From assembly GCF_041435115.1 (NCBI RefSeq), contig NZ_CP108046.1, forward strand, positions 10,106,001-10,170,000: a stretch of 64,000 nt of DNA, read 5' to 3'. Under the pieces are notes generated by a model. The model was not told where the DNA came from. It was given only the letters and a program-made list of their open reading frames with translations, and ran no database searches. A program made the position numbers and the translations under genes. The stretch is from Streptomyces sp. NBC_00289 (GTDB lineage: Bacteria; Actinomycetota; Actinomycetes; Streptomycetales; Streptomycetaceae). Each line of letters starts with the position of its first letter. The stretch's first letter is position 1. This document shows positions 38,892 through 48,927 of this stretch, piece by piece.

Positions 38892-40283
38892 TTGTCAGAC
38901 ATCCCATGGCGTTGGGTGTCAACTCGTGGCGAGGTTGGCGTGGTGGGCCCAGGCGGTGGCCTCGTCGTAGCGGGTGCGGGTCTTGAGGCATCCGTGGAGG
39001 ATGCCGACGAGGCGGTTGCCGACCTGACGCAGGGCGGGGTTGTAGTCGAGTTCGCGGGCTCGCTGCTTGTCGTAGTAGCGGCGGACTCCGGGTGAGTTCT
39101 GCAGCGCGCAGAACGCCTGGCGCTGCAGCGCGTCGGCGAGGCGGTTGTTGCGGACGAAGCGGGCCTGGACGGTGTGGCTCCTGCCGGAAGCGCGGGTGAC
39201 CGGGCTGGTGCCGGCGTAGTTCTTGCGTGCCTTCGCGGACGCGTAGCGGGCGGGGTCGTCCCCGAACTCGGCGAGCACCCGGGCCCGGACGATCTCGCTG
39301 ATGCCGGGCATCGACAGGTAGATCTCAGCGTCCGGGTGTGCCCGAAAATGTGCCTTCACTTCACCCTCCAACGTGTCTATCTGCTCGTTGAGGGCAATCA
39401 GCAGCCGGGCGTGCGCGGTCGCCGCGGCTGCGTAGGCGGCGGTCACCGGGGCCGCGACGTCGAGCTGGGGCTCGCGCAGCGCGGCCGCGATCGTCGCGGC
39501 CCTCTGGTCGCGGTTGCGGCGGCGGTGCCGGGCCAGCACCGCGGTGATCTGCTGTTTCGTCAGCTTCGACGCCCGCTCGGGTGTGGGGGCCTTGACCAGC
39601 AGTTCCAGGGCGTCGGTGCTGGTCAGCTCCAAGCTGGCGTAGGCAGTGAGCGCGCCGGGTACTCGCGCAGCGTGTTCCGCAGGCGCTGGAAGGTGCGGGT
39701 GCGTTCCCAGATCAGGGTCTGATGGGCGCGGGCAACGACCTTGACGGCCTGGGCCTGCTCGCTGTCCCCGGCGATCGGCCGTAACTGATCGCGGTCGATG
39801 CGGGCCATGTCCGCGAGCGCGTGCGCGTCGCCCTTTTCGCTCTTCGCGCCGGAGGTGCCGTAGCGTTCCTTGAACCGGGCCGCCTGCCGCGGGTTGACCG
39901 CATAGACCTGGTAGCCAACCGCGAGCAGGGCCTGCACCCACGGCCCGCGGTCGGTCTCGATCCCGACCACTACCTGCCCCGGCTCCAGGTCCTGGCCACC
40001 GTACCGGGCGACCAGGGCGTGCAGCTTGGCGATCCCTTCGACACCCTCCATCAGCCGGGCGGTCCCGAGCCTGCGGCCCGAACCGTCCTGGACCTCGACA
40101 TCATGGTGGTCTTCGGCCCAGTCGTCGCCGACGAACAGCACCCGCTTCTCCAACCTCTCGACGTACCACGTGCACGTGGCCAGCGGAAGACACAGCTCGC
40201 GCCCTAATGGATCCAGTGCTCACGCCGCCACAGCCCCGGCGGGCACGCCATCCCATCAGCAGTCGGGCCTTCCGGCCGGACAG
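38892..40283 (-). mobile_element. IS110-family element, copy 2 (1392 bp)
   Basis: Inverted relative to copies 1 and 3 and the same length as copy 1. The 106 bp beyond its left end (40284-40389) are repeated inverted at 41179-41284 next to copy 3. Confidence 0.88.
38919..40153 (-). CDS. IS110-family transposase in two frames, copy 2
   Basis: Protein sequences of both frames (39623-40153 and the part of 38919-39941 downstream of the shift) are identical to copy 1, including the break after RNTLREYP. See copy 1 for motifs. Confidence 0.85.
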
Positions 40284-40389
40284 CAGGGGCACGGTCTGAC
40301 AACAGAGCTCGTACAGCTCCGGTGGAGATAGTGCTCACCTGCTGGCGGCCACTCATCGAGTCTCGCCTACGACCCGACGAGCCCCATTA

Positions 40390-41178
40390 GGTTGAGTGAG
40401 TCGTTGGGGTGGTCGGTTCGGGACGTTTTCAGCCGTAGTCGTGGCGTCTAGTTCAGGCTGCGGTGGGGAGGGCGAGGTGCCGGTGATCTGGTTCCAGACG
40501 GCGAAGCGGATGATCATTTCGGTGCGGTAGCCGGGTGCGGTGAGCAGGTGGCGTCGGGGTCGGAAGTGGGGTGAGATGCCGCTGAACGCGGCCAGGAACC
40601 CTTGCGCGGCGCCGACGGAGCGGAAGCCCTTCCTGGCGCGCTCGCGTTGCCTCGTCGACTGGTGGCTGTTCTCCGCGCGGTTGTTCAGGCCCTTGTGCGA
40701 GCGGTGCTCCACCGAGGGCATCACCGTGCGGTGGGCGGCGCCGTAACTGCGGAGTTTGCCGGTGACGATCACCCTCGGCACGGTGCGGGTCTTCGTCATC
40801 AGTTTCCGGCACGTTCCCGTCCTGGCCGACGGCCCGCCACAGGTACTTCTGCACGCCGTTGATCTTCACGAAGACCTCGTCGAGGTGCCATGTGTCGCCC
40901 GGCCGCGGGCGGCGCCGGCGCAGCGCGTTGGCGAAGGCGGGGCCGAACCGGCGTGTCCACTGGTGGATGGTCTCGTGGCTGACCTCGATGCCGCGCTCGG
41001 GCATCAGCTCCTCGACGTCGCGCAGGCTCAGGCTGAACCGGTGGTACAGCCACACGCAGTGGGAGATGATCTCCGGCGGGAAGCGGAACCCCCGGCACGA
41101 CACCGTGTCCACGAGCAGCCCCTCCAGCGATCCGACCAGACGGATGACCATGCCACCGGAGAAGGCATCCACTCAACC
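40390..41178 (-). mobile_element. IS6-family element at the palindrome centre (789 bp)
   Basis: Ends GGTTGAGTG on both sides. The flanking bases are CCCCATTA on the left and TAATGGGG on the right: inverted rather than direct, because the element sits exactly at the symmetry axis of the palindrome. Confidence 0.85.
40453..41172 (-). pseudogene. IS6-family transposase with internal deletion
   Basis: The N-terminal part is intact (GFRFPPEIISHCVWLYHRFS, RDVEELMPERGIEVSHETIH and TWHLDEVFVKINGVQKYLW). After DGNVPE near 40797, roughly 20 codons are missing and the frame changes. The C-terminal part (SYGAAHRTVMPSVEHRSHKG, LNNRAENSHQ) continues in another frame to about 40450. It is not functional as it stands. 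Confidence 0.82.
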
Positions 41179-41284
41179 TAATGGGGCTCGTCGGGTCGTA
41201 GGCGAGACTCGATGAGTGGCCGCCAGCAGGTGAGCACTATCTCCACCGGAGCTGTACGAGCTCTGTTGTCAGACCGTGCCCCTG
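41179..41284. repeat. 106-bp inverted repeat beside IS110 copy 3
   Basis: Exact-length inverted counterpart of 40284-40389. It contains TTGTCAGACC, which resembles the IS110 right end (TTGTCAGACATCC). It may be part of the true IS110 left end or host DNA duplicated with it. Confidence 0.85.
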
Positions 41285-41424
41285 CTGTCCGACCGGAAGG
41301 CCCGACTGCTGATGGGATGGCGTGCCCGCCGGGGCTGTGGCGGCGTGAGCACTGGATCCATTAGGGCGCGAGCTGTGTCTTCCGCTGGCCACGTGCACGT
41401 TGTACGTCGAGAGGTTGGAGAAGC

Positions 41425-42887
41425 CAGGGCCCCGGCGAGTGCCTGGATCATCCCGTTCTGGGATGCTGATCTCGGTGCTGGGCCCCGGAAGCAGGTGAAC
41501 ACGGCACCTGTGGATCATGTAGTTCTCTACGCTGCAAGATCCACGAAGGTGCCGTGTTCGTTCCTCCATCATCGCCTGTCGCTGTCCCCGTGCCTCATGC
41601 ACCCTGCCTGGAAGCCCTTGGCGAGGGTGCCGCCAAGGATCAAGTCCGCTGCCTCGTCGCCGAGTTCGAGTCGGTCACCGACCCGAGAGGGACTTGCGGG
41701 GTGCGCTACCGGCTCTCCTCGCTGCTGGCCCTGGTGGTCTGCGCGATGACCCCGTCCGGCCACGACTCGATCAGTGCGGCGGCGGAGTGGTGCCGACGTG
41801 CGGCGCCGGAGGAACTGGCCTCCTTCGGCCTGCCCTACCACCCACTGCTCGGCCGCTACCGGGTGCCGAGCGAGAAGACCCTGCGCAGCGTCCTGGGACG
41901 CCTGGATCCCGGTGAGATCTGTGCGGCGGCCTACGACTACCTTCGCCCCTTGCTGTCCGCACAGCCCCGCCGGCCGGAGCCGGTCATGCCCAACGGTGGC
42001 ACCGAGCGTGAACAGCGCCGGGCCCACCGGGCGGCCGCCCACGCCGATCCGGTACGAATCCGGCGGCGGGCGATCGCGGTGGACGGCAAGTGCCTGCGCG
42101 GCGCCCGCCGCCCGGACGGCAGCCGGGTCTTCGTCCTGTCCGCCGTCCGCCACGGTGACGGTGTCACGCTCGCCTCCCGCGAGATCGGCGCGAAGACCAA
42201 CGAGATCCCCGAGTTCGCACCTCTCCTCGACCAGATCGACGACGCGGATCTCGCGGGGACGGTCGTGACCGCCGATGCCCTCCACGCCCAACGCGACCAC
42301 GCCACACCTACCTCCGCGAACGCGGTGCCCACTACCTGCTGACCATCAAGAACAACCAACGCGCACAAGCTCGTCAACTCCACGCCCTGCCCTGGAAGAA
42401 GATCCCCGTGATCCACCGCGACGACGCCCGGGGCCACGGCCGCCACGAGCAGCGGCTCGTGCAGGTCGTCACCGTCGACGGCCTGCTCTTCCCGCACGCG
42501 GCCCAGGTCCTGCGCATCCAGCGCAGACGCCGTCTCTACGGCGCGAAGAAATGGTCCAGCGAGACCGTCTACGCCATCACCGACCTGCCCGCCGAGGAAG
42601 CGAACGCAGCCGAGATCGCGTCCTGGGCTCGCGGGCATTGGACCGTGGAAAATACCGTCCACTGGTGTCGAGATGTCACCTTCAACGAGGACAAGTCCCA
42701 GGTCAGGACCCACAACGCGCCCGCCGTACTCGCCGTCCTCCGCGACCTGATCCGCAGCACACTCAAGCTCGCCGGCTACGTCAACACCGCTGCCGGACGA
42801 CGAGCCCACACCGAGCGCCCCCGCGTCCTCGCCCTCTACGGCATCACATGATCAAACCGGACGATCCAGGCACTCGCCGGGGCCCTG
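41425..42887 (+). mobile_element. ISAs1-family element A, copy 2 (1463 bp)
   Basis: Same ends as the copies at 8.6 and 60.9 kb. A perfect 10-bp duplication TTGGAGAAGC lies at 41415-41424 and 42888-42897, in the leader of IS110 copy 3. It is 2 bp longer than the other copies because of a small insertion in the transposase gene. Confidence 0.95.
41554..42851 (+). pseudogene. ISAs1-family transposase, frameshifted
   Basis: The frame is intact from 41554 through IAVDGKCLRGAR and VVTADALHAQRDHA. Near 42300 a 2-bp insertion (CCACACCTACCTC against CCATCTACCTG in the intact copies) shifts it. The C-terminal part from 42408 keeps HWTVENTVHWCRDV. It could be mobilised only in trans by another copy. 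Confidence 0.88.
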
Positions 42888-42935
42888 TTGGAGAAGCGGG
42901 TGCTGTTCGTCGGCGACGACTGGGCCGAAGACCAC

Positions 42936-45095
42936 GTGCGCCACGAGGCGCTTGAAGTCGAGCGGGGGTGAGAGACCTTCGACTCCTGGCCGTCGCAGCG
43001 GCTGGGTGAAGCTGAGGGCAGCCTGATCCGGGAGACGCCGGGGAGGGTGGGAGCAGCCCTGACAACGTCGGGACGTGCCAGTACTGCCAGATGGCGCGGG
43101 TCCGGTCAGCGAGACGGGAAGGTGTACGAGAGGAACCAGTGTCTGACGCCCCTTAACGGCCCACCAGCTCAAATCTGGCGGATATGGGCTGGTCGCGGTG
43201 CATACCTGCTCCTCGTGCGAGAGCGGGTAACTCCTGGTCGCCATGTGATCAACGGCCAGGAGGCCACGGTGAATGTCTGCGGCGTAGTCGTGGCGATGCC
43301 GCAGGGGTAGAGCTGGGCGCCTCACCCGTCGATCGACTCTCAAGTGAACGTGGGAACCGTCCGGTGTCGTCCTCGCCCCGCGCAGCCAGTGCGGCGGAAG
43401 GACAGGCACGTCGTCAGCTTTCGGCGCCGGGCGGGGCGGAGGCTCCGTAGTAGTCCGAGGCCGGGAAAGCCGGCCGCATGGCGAAGGGGGCCAGCAAGTC
43501 AGTAGTGGACGTACTGGAAGACCAGGAGACCGCTGGTGAATACGAGTGATCTGCCGCTCGGCTCGTTCCGGGCTGAACGGCGGGTACTGGAGATCCAGAC
43601 CAAGCTGCACCGTTGGGCGAACGACGATCCTCATCGTCGGTTCGACGATCTGTACAACCTCGTCTGCGATCCCGCGTTCCTGGCCATGGCCTGGGAGCGG
43701 GTCGCGGGGAACAAGGGTGCGCGCTCGGCCGGAGTGGATGGCATGACCGTCACCTTCGTCCGGGAACGGATTGGCGAGGCTCAGTTCCTCGCCGAACTGC
43801 GGGAGCAGTTGAAATCCCGCAGCTTCCGTCCGGTGCCGGTCAGGGAACGGATGATCCCCAAGCCGGGGTCGCGCAAGCGGCGGCGCCTTGGGATTCCGAC
43901 CGTGGCCGACCGGGTGGTCCAGGCGGCCTTGAAGCTGGTGCTGGAGCCGATTTTCGAGGCGGACTTTGCGCCGTGCTCGTACGGCTTCAGGCCCAACCGG
44001 CGTGCGCATGACGCGATGGCCGAGACGCGCTTTCTGGCATCCAAGACCTACGAGTGGGTGCTGGAGGGCGACATCAAGGCCTGCTTCGACGAGATCTCGC
44101 ATTCGGCCCTGATCGACCGAGTGCGGGTTCGGATCGGGGACAAGCGCGTGCTCGCGCTGGTGAAGGCGTTCTTGAAGGCGGGCATCCTCACCGAGGTCGG
44201 CACCTCCAGGGAGACCGTCACCGGCACTCCGCAGGGCGGGATTCTCTCGCCGCTGCTGGCCAACGTGGCCCTCTCGGTCCTGGACGAGCACTTCACCAAG
44301 ATCGAGGGCGGACCACAGACCAGCCCGAAGCGACGGTTCACCCGGCGCCAGAAGGGGTTGGCCAACTACCGGTTGATCCGGTACGCGGACGACTTCGTCA
44401 TTCTGGTCTCGGGCACCCGAGCTCACGCGGAAGCACTGCTTCCCGAAGTGGCGGAGGTCCTCTCCACCGTCGGCCTGCGGCTGTCGGAGGAGAAGACACT
44501 GATCACGCACATCGACGAGGGCCTCGACTTCCTCGGCTGGCGCATCCAGCGCCACCAGAAGCGGGGAACCGACCGGCAGTACGTCTACAACTACCCGGCC
44601 AAGAAGGCACTTCGGTCCATCAAGGCCAAGACGAAGGCGCTCTGCCGGATGAACGTCAGCCTGCCGCTGGCAGTCCTGCTGCACAAGCTCAACCAAGTGC
44701 TGCGGGGCTGGACGGCCTACTTCCGCCCCGGGGTGTCTGCCCGGGCCTTTCAATACCTGCGCATGATCGTCTGGCGTCAGGTCTTCGGATGGCTCCGCCG
44801 CAAACACCTCGGAACCGGATGGAAGGAACTCCGCCGCCGCTACTGCGACGGCGGATGGTGGCCACACGACGGCGACGTCGTCCTGTTCAACCCCGGCTCG
44901 GTAGTCACCACGCGATACCGGCCCAGAGGGACGACCATTCCGTCGCCCTGGCCCAGCACGACCTGAGGAAAGCAACTGCTCAACAGGGCTTGTGGAGAGC
45001 CGGATGCGGGGCCAACTCGCACGTCCGGTTCGGGAGGGCGGCGCGGAGAAACGGGCTGGGAGGAACCCCAGTACCGCGCTCCGCGCCGACCCCAC
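42936..45095 (+). mobile_element. Group II intron 1 (2160 bp) in IS110 copy 3
   Basis: The 5' end GTGCGCCACGAGG fits the GUGYG consensus and the 3' end is ...CCCAC. Exons join as GAAGACCAC/CATGATGTCG, exactly the IS110 sequence of copies 1 and 2. Domain V lies near 44996-45031 (GAGCCGGATGCG ... CGCACGTCCGGTTC), followed by a domain VI hairpin. A reverse transcriptase gene occupies the domain IV position. Splicing would restore the IS110 transcript. Confidence 0.95.
43536..44966 (+). CDS. ltrA: Group II intron reverse transcriptase/maturase 1
   Basis: A 476-residue protein of the LtrA type from a GTG preceded by AGGAG. RT blocks: SAGVDGMTV, RRRLGIPTVADRVVQ, YGFRPNRRAHDAM, GTPQGGILSPLLANVAL and the active-site RYADDFVIL. 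The maturase X domain follows (LNQVLRGWTAYFRPGVSARA). There is no HNH endonuclease domain, so retrohoming would use nicks at replication forks. The length is normal for an endonuclease-lacking member, and no damage is seen. Confidence 0.93.
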   Translation: MNTSDLPLGSFRAERRVLEIQTKLHRWANDDPHRRFDDLYNLVCDPAFLAMAWERVAGNKGARSAGVDGMTVTFVRERIGEAQFLAELREQLKSRSFRPVPVRERMIPKPGSRKRRRLGIPTVADRVVQAALKLVLEPIFEADFAPCSYGFRPNRRAHDAMAETRFLASKTYEWVLEGDIKACFDEISHSALIDRVRVRIGDKRVLALVKAFLKAGILTEVGTSRETVTGTPQGGILSPLLANVALSVLDEHFTKIEGGPQTSPKRRFTRRQKGLANYRLIRYADDFVILVSGTRAHAEALLPEVAEVLSTVGLRLSEEKTLITHIDEGLDFLGWRIQRHQKRGTDRQYVYNYPAKKALRSIKAKTKALCRMNVSLPLAVLLHKLNQVLRGWTAYFRPGVSARAFQYLRMIVWRQVFGWLRRKHLGTGWKELRRRYCDGGWWPHDGDVVLFNPGSVVTTRYRPRGTTIPSPWPSTT

Positions 45096-46374
45096 CATGA
45101 TGTCGAGGTCCAGGACGGTTCGGGCCGCAGGCTCGGGACCGCCCGGCTGATGGAGGGTGTCGAAGGGATCGCCAAGCTGCACGCCCTGGTCGCCCGGTAC
45201 GGTGGCCAGGACCTGGAGCCGGGGCAGGTAGTGGTCGGGATCGAGACCGACCGCGGGCCGTGGGTGCAGGCCCTGCTCGCGGTTGGCTACCAGGTCTATG
45301 CGGTCAACCCGCGGCAGGCGGCCCGGTTCAAGGAACGCTACGGCACCTCCGGCGCGAAGAGCGAAAAGGGCGACGCGCACGCGCTCGCGGACATGGCCCG
45401 CATCGACCGCGATCAGTTACGGCCGATCGCCGGGGACAGCGAGCAGGCCCAGGCCGTCAAGGTCGTTGCCCGCGCCCATCAGACCCTGATCTGGGAACGC
45501 ACCCGCACCTTCCAGCGCCTGCGGAACACGCTGCGCGAGTACCCGGCGCGCTCACTGCCTACGCCAGCTTGGAGCTGACCAGCACCGACGCCCTGGAACT
45601 GCTGGTCAAGGCCCCCACACCCGAGCGGGCGTCGAAGCTGACGAAACAGCAGATCACCGCGGTGCTGGCCCGGCACCGCCGCCGCAACCGCGACCAGAGG
45701 GCCGCGACGATCGCGGCCGCGCTGCGCGAGCCCCAGCTCGACGTCGCGGCCCCGGTGACCGCCGCCTACGCAGCCGCGGCGACCGCGCACGCCCGGCTGC
45801 TGATTGCCCTCAACGAGCAGATAGACACGTTGGAGGGTGAAGTGAAGGCACATTTTCGGGCACACCCGGACGCTGAGATCTACCTGTCGATGCCCGGCAT
45901 CAGCGAGATCGTCCGGGCCCGGGTGCTCGCCGAGTTCGGGGACGACCCCGCCCGCTACGCGTCCGCGAAGGCACGCAAGAACTACGCCGGCACCAGCCCG
46001 GTCACCCGCGCTTCCGGCAGGAGCCACACCGTCCAGGCCCGCTTCGTCCGCAACAACCGCCTCGCCGACGCGCTGCAGCGCCAGGCGTTCTGCGCGCTGC
46101 AGAACTCACCCGGAGTCCGCCGCTACTACGACAAGCAGCGAGCCCGCGAACTCGACTACAACCCCGCCCTGCGTCAGGTCGGCAACCGCCTCGTCGGCAT
46201 CCTCCACGGATGCCTCAAGACCCGCACCCGCTACGACGAGGCCACCGCCTGGGCCCACCACGCCAACCTCGCCACGAGTTGACACCCAACGCCATGGGAT
46301 GTCTGACAATGCCCTTCGGAGGGATTGTCCTCAATAATCGATAATCACTCCGCAATCGGCCGACTGCCAGGGCC

Positions 46375-46790
46375 ATGTATATCGGCCTGTTGGCGACCTG
46401 GCCCTCGCGGATCTTCACGTTGATGCAGGTCAACGCCCGCGACGTGAAGAACGTCCCGGGCCGGCCCAAGACCGACAAGCTGGACGCGATCTGGCTGGCC
46501 AAGCTCACCGAACGCGGCATGCTCCGGCCCTCGTTCGTGCCCCCGAAACCGATCCGGCAGCTCCGGGACCTCACCCGCACCCGCACCGTGCTCACCGAGG
46601 AACGCACCCGGCACAAGCAGCGCGTGGAGAAGCTCCTCGAAGACGCCCAGATCAAACTCTCCACCGTGGCCACCGACATCTTCGGCGTCTCCGGCCGCGC
46701 CATGATGGACGCCCTGATCGCCGGCCAGCGCAACCCGAACGTCCTCGCGGAGATGGCCAGAGCCCGGATGCGGAACAAGAAAGCCGGGTC
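46375..46790 (+). pseudogene. IS110-family fragment of a second subgroup
   Basis: MQVNARDVKNVPGRPKTDKL, DAIWLAKLTERGMLRPSFVP and TVLTEERTRHKQRVEKLLED are internal DEDD-domain sequence. The fragment continues to IFGVSGRAMMDALIAGQRNP. Both ends are missing. It lies just right of copy 3 and is not closely related to it. Confidence 0.82.
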
Positions 46791-47186
46791 TTCGAAGTTA
46801 GAGGTCGGGCAGATAGGCGTGGTGCGGGTACCCCGGCAGTGAGACAGGCACAGGTCCTGGCGATCATGGAGTTACGACGCTCTGTGATCACTGGGTAGAC
46901 CTGTGCCTGCGCTGCCATCATGGCTGACCGAACCGCTCTGGGGCCAATTCGCTGCCTTGCTGCCCGAACGACCGGAATACCACCCGGACCATCCGCTGGG
47001 CTGCCACCGCCGGCGCATCAGCGACAGGATCATCTTCGACAGGATGCTGCAGCTGCTGCGCTTCGGCTGCTCCTACCAGGCGATCGCCGACACGACGTGC
47101 TCGGCCACAACGATCCGCAACCGCCGCAACGAGTGGATCCGGCTCGGCGTCTTCGCCAGGTTCAAGCAGATCGCGCTGGAGTCTTA

Positions 47187-48481
47187 GGGCTCGTAGCGAA
47201 ACAAGTTATGAATCAGTCGCGCGGCGCGTACGTTTCCTGCTATGCCGATCGATATGGAGTCCCTGGCCCGGCGCTACGAGGCGATCCGGGATCACCTGAC
47301 CGAGCGGCAGCGACGGTTGTGGCTCGGCAACGAGGCTCGTGAGCTGGGTGGCGGCGGTGCACGGATCGTCTGTGAGGCGACCGGGGTGTCCCAGGACACG
47401 ATCCGACGGGGCCGCGGGGAACTGGACGATCCGCAGCCGCTGGCGGTCGGGCGGTCCCGGGGGCCGGGAGGCGGCCGCAGACGGGCCGAGGTCCTGGACC
47501 CGCAACTGGCCGTGGACCTGGATGCCCTGGTCGAGCCGGAGACTCGTGGTGATCCGATGAACCCGCTGCGCTGGACCACGAAATCGCTGTCGCACCTGGT
47601 TGCCGAGCTGGTCAATCGGGGACACCGGTGCACCGAGAACGTCGTGGCCCGACTGCTGCACGAGGCCGGCTACTCCTTGCAGGGCAACGCCAAAACCGTC
47701 GAGGGCAAGCAGCACCCCGACCGCGACGCCCAGTTCCGCTACCTCAACGATCAGGTCAGGGCGGCCCTCGCTGCCGGACAGCCCGTCGTGTCCGTGGACT
47801 GCAAGAAAAAGGAACTGATCGGGAACTTCAAGAACGTCGGCAAGGAATGGCGACCGCCTGGGGACCCGGTGAAGGTCAACGTCCACGACTTCCCCGGACC
47901 GGCCGGCAAAGCCATCCCCTACGGCGTCTACGACATCGGCGCCAACGCCGGCTGGGTCAGCGTCGGCATGGATCACGACACCGCCGCGTTCGCCGTGAAC
48001 ACCCTGCGGACCTGGTGGAACAACGTCGGCCGGGCCGCATATCCGCAGGCCACGACACTGACGATCACCGCGGACAGCGGCGGATCCAACGGCAGCCGAC
48101 TACGGGCCTGGAAGACCGGGCTGGCTGCCCTCGCCGCCGAGACCGGCCTGTCGATCACCGTGCTGCACCTGCCGCCGGGTACTTCGAAGTGGAATCGCAT
48201 AGAGCACCGGCTGTTCTCCGCAATCACCATGAACTGGCGCGGGACACCACTGACCAGCCACGAGGCCGCCGTTTCCCTGATCGGTGCGACGACGACCGAG
48301 ACCGGCCTGACCGTGTCCGCGGCCCTGGACACCGGTGTCTACCCCACAGGCATCAAGATCAGCGACAAGGCCATGAAGGCCCTCCCGCTGACCCGTCACG
48401 AAACCCACGGCCAGTGGAACTACACCATCAGCCCACCCGCCGACACTCCCGAACCCGCAGACGTTAAATCACACTGAGCCC
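47187..48481 (+). mobile_element. ISAzo13-family element (1295 bp)
   Basis: Ends GGGCTC and complement GAGCCC, with a 3-bp duplication TTA at 47184-47186 and 48482-48484. Removing it rejoins the IS5 codons GAG TCT TAC GAC without frameshift. Confidence 0.88.
47242..48477 (+). CDS. ISAzo13-family transposase
   Basis: A complete 411-residue transposase. An N-terminal helical DNA-binding region (RYEAIRDHLTERQRRLWLGN, CEATGVSQDTIRRGRGEL) is followed by PVVSVDCKKKELIGNFKN (Asp), LTITADSGGSNGSRLRAW (Asp) and LPPGTSKWNRIEHRLFSAIT (Glu). The terminal domain has TGLTVSAALDTGVYPTGIKI. The length is typical and no defect is seen. Confidence 0.92.
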   Translation: MPIDMESLARRYEAIRDHLTERQRRLWLGNEARELGGGGARIVCEATGVSQDTIRRGRGELDDPQPLAVGRSRGPGGGRRRAEVLDPQLAVDLDALVEPETRGDPMNPLRWTTKSLSHLVAELVNRGHRCTENVVARLLHEAGYSLQGNAKTVEGKQHPDRDAQFRYLNDQVRAALAAGQPVVSVDCKKKELIGNFKNVGKEWRPPGDPVKVNVHDFPGPAGKAIPYGVYDIGANAGWVSVGMDHDTAAFAVNTLRTWWNNVGRAAYPQATTLTITADSGGSNGSRLRAWKTGLAALAAETGLSITVLHLPPGTSKWNRIEHRLFSAITMNWRGTPLTSHEAAVSLIGATTTETGLTVSAALDTGVYPTGIKISDKAMKALPLTRHETHGQWNYTISPPADTPEPADVKSH

Positions 48482-48927
48482 TTACGACCGGATCGTGGGC
48501 CTCGTCCTGGACCAGATCGCCGTCGACGGCTCGATAACCAAGGCCCCCGGCGGCGGCGAGGTCGCCGGGCGTTCCCCCGTGGACCGCGGCAAACAAGACC
48601 TGAAACGCTCGGGCATGACGGATGGTTACGGCATTCCGCTGGGCCGCGTCCTGGCCGGAGCCAACCGGCATGACTCCCCGCTGCTCGCCCCGACCCTGGA
48701 CCGCCTGGACGACCTCGGACCGCTGCCCGATGACATCACCATCCACCTGGACGCCGGCTACGACTCCGACAAGACCCGCACCCTGCTCGATGAACGCGGC
48801 CTGCACGGCCGGATTGCGCGCAAAGGCGAAAAGGCGCCGGTCCCAACCAGCGTCGTGCACACCAGCACCCCGTCGGCAAGCAGGTCAAAACGGACACGGT
48901 CGGAACCGGCGGAAAAAAGCAAGCAGC

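Larger units (their letters stand above)
38886..40389. repeat. Left arm of about 1.5-kb palindrome
   Basis: IS110 copy 2 plus 106 bp of adjoining DNA. The inverted counterpart is 41179-46315 once the ISAs1-A and intron insertions are removed. The arms flank a 789-bp IS6 element. Outside the arms, only about six more bases (AGGGCA and complement) match. Confidence 0.85.
41285..46309 (+). mobile_element. IS110-family element, copy 3, split twice
   Basis: The left part is 41285-41424, the middle 42898-42935 and the right 45096-46309. Subtracting the ISAs1-A insertion (1463 bp plus a 10-bp duplication) and the 2160-bp intron gives 1392 bp, exactly the length of copies 1 and 2. The transposase frames (first ATG region near 42894, then 45150-45578 and on to 46282) show the same frame break as the other copies. 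Confidence 0.9.
46903..48850 (+). pseudogene. IS5-family transposase interrupted by ISAzo13
   Basis: WLTEPLWGQFAALLPERPEY and RISDRIIFDRMLQLLRFGCS (DUF4096) up to ALES are followed by the ISAzo13 insertion. After it, YDRIVGLVLDQIAVDGSITK (Asp), VDRGKQDLKRS and ITIHLDAGYDSDKTRTLLDE (Asp) continue, reaching RGLHGRIARKGEKAPV. The final Glu region is missing; the sequence becomes unrelated near 48845 and then meets an IS1380 end. Confidence 0.85.

Noticed and set aside
42852..45380. 842-residue minus-strand open frame
   Set aside because: It runs antisense across intron 1, part of IS110 copy 3 and the ISAs1 end. High GC keeps the antisense frame open; composition and domain content do not support a protein.
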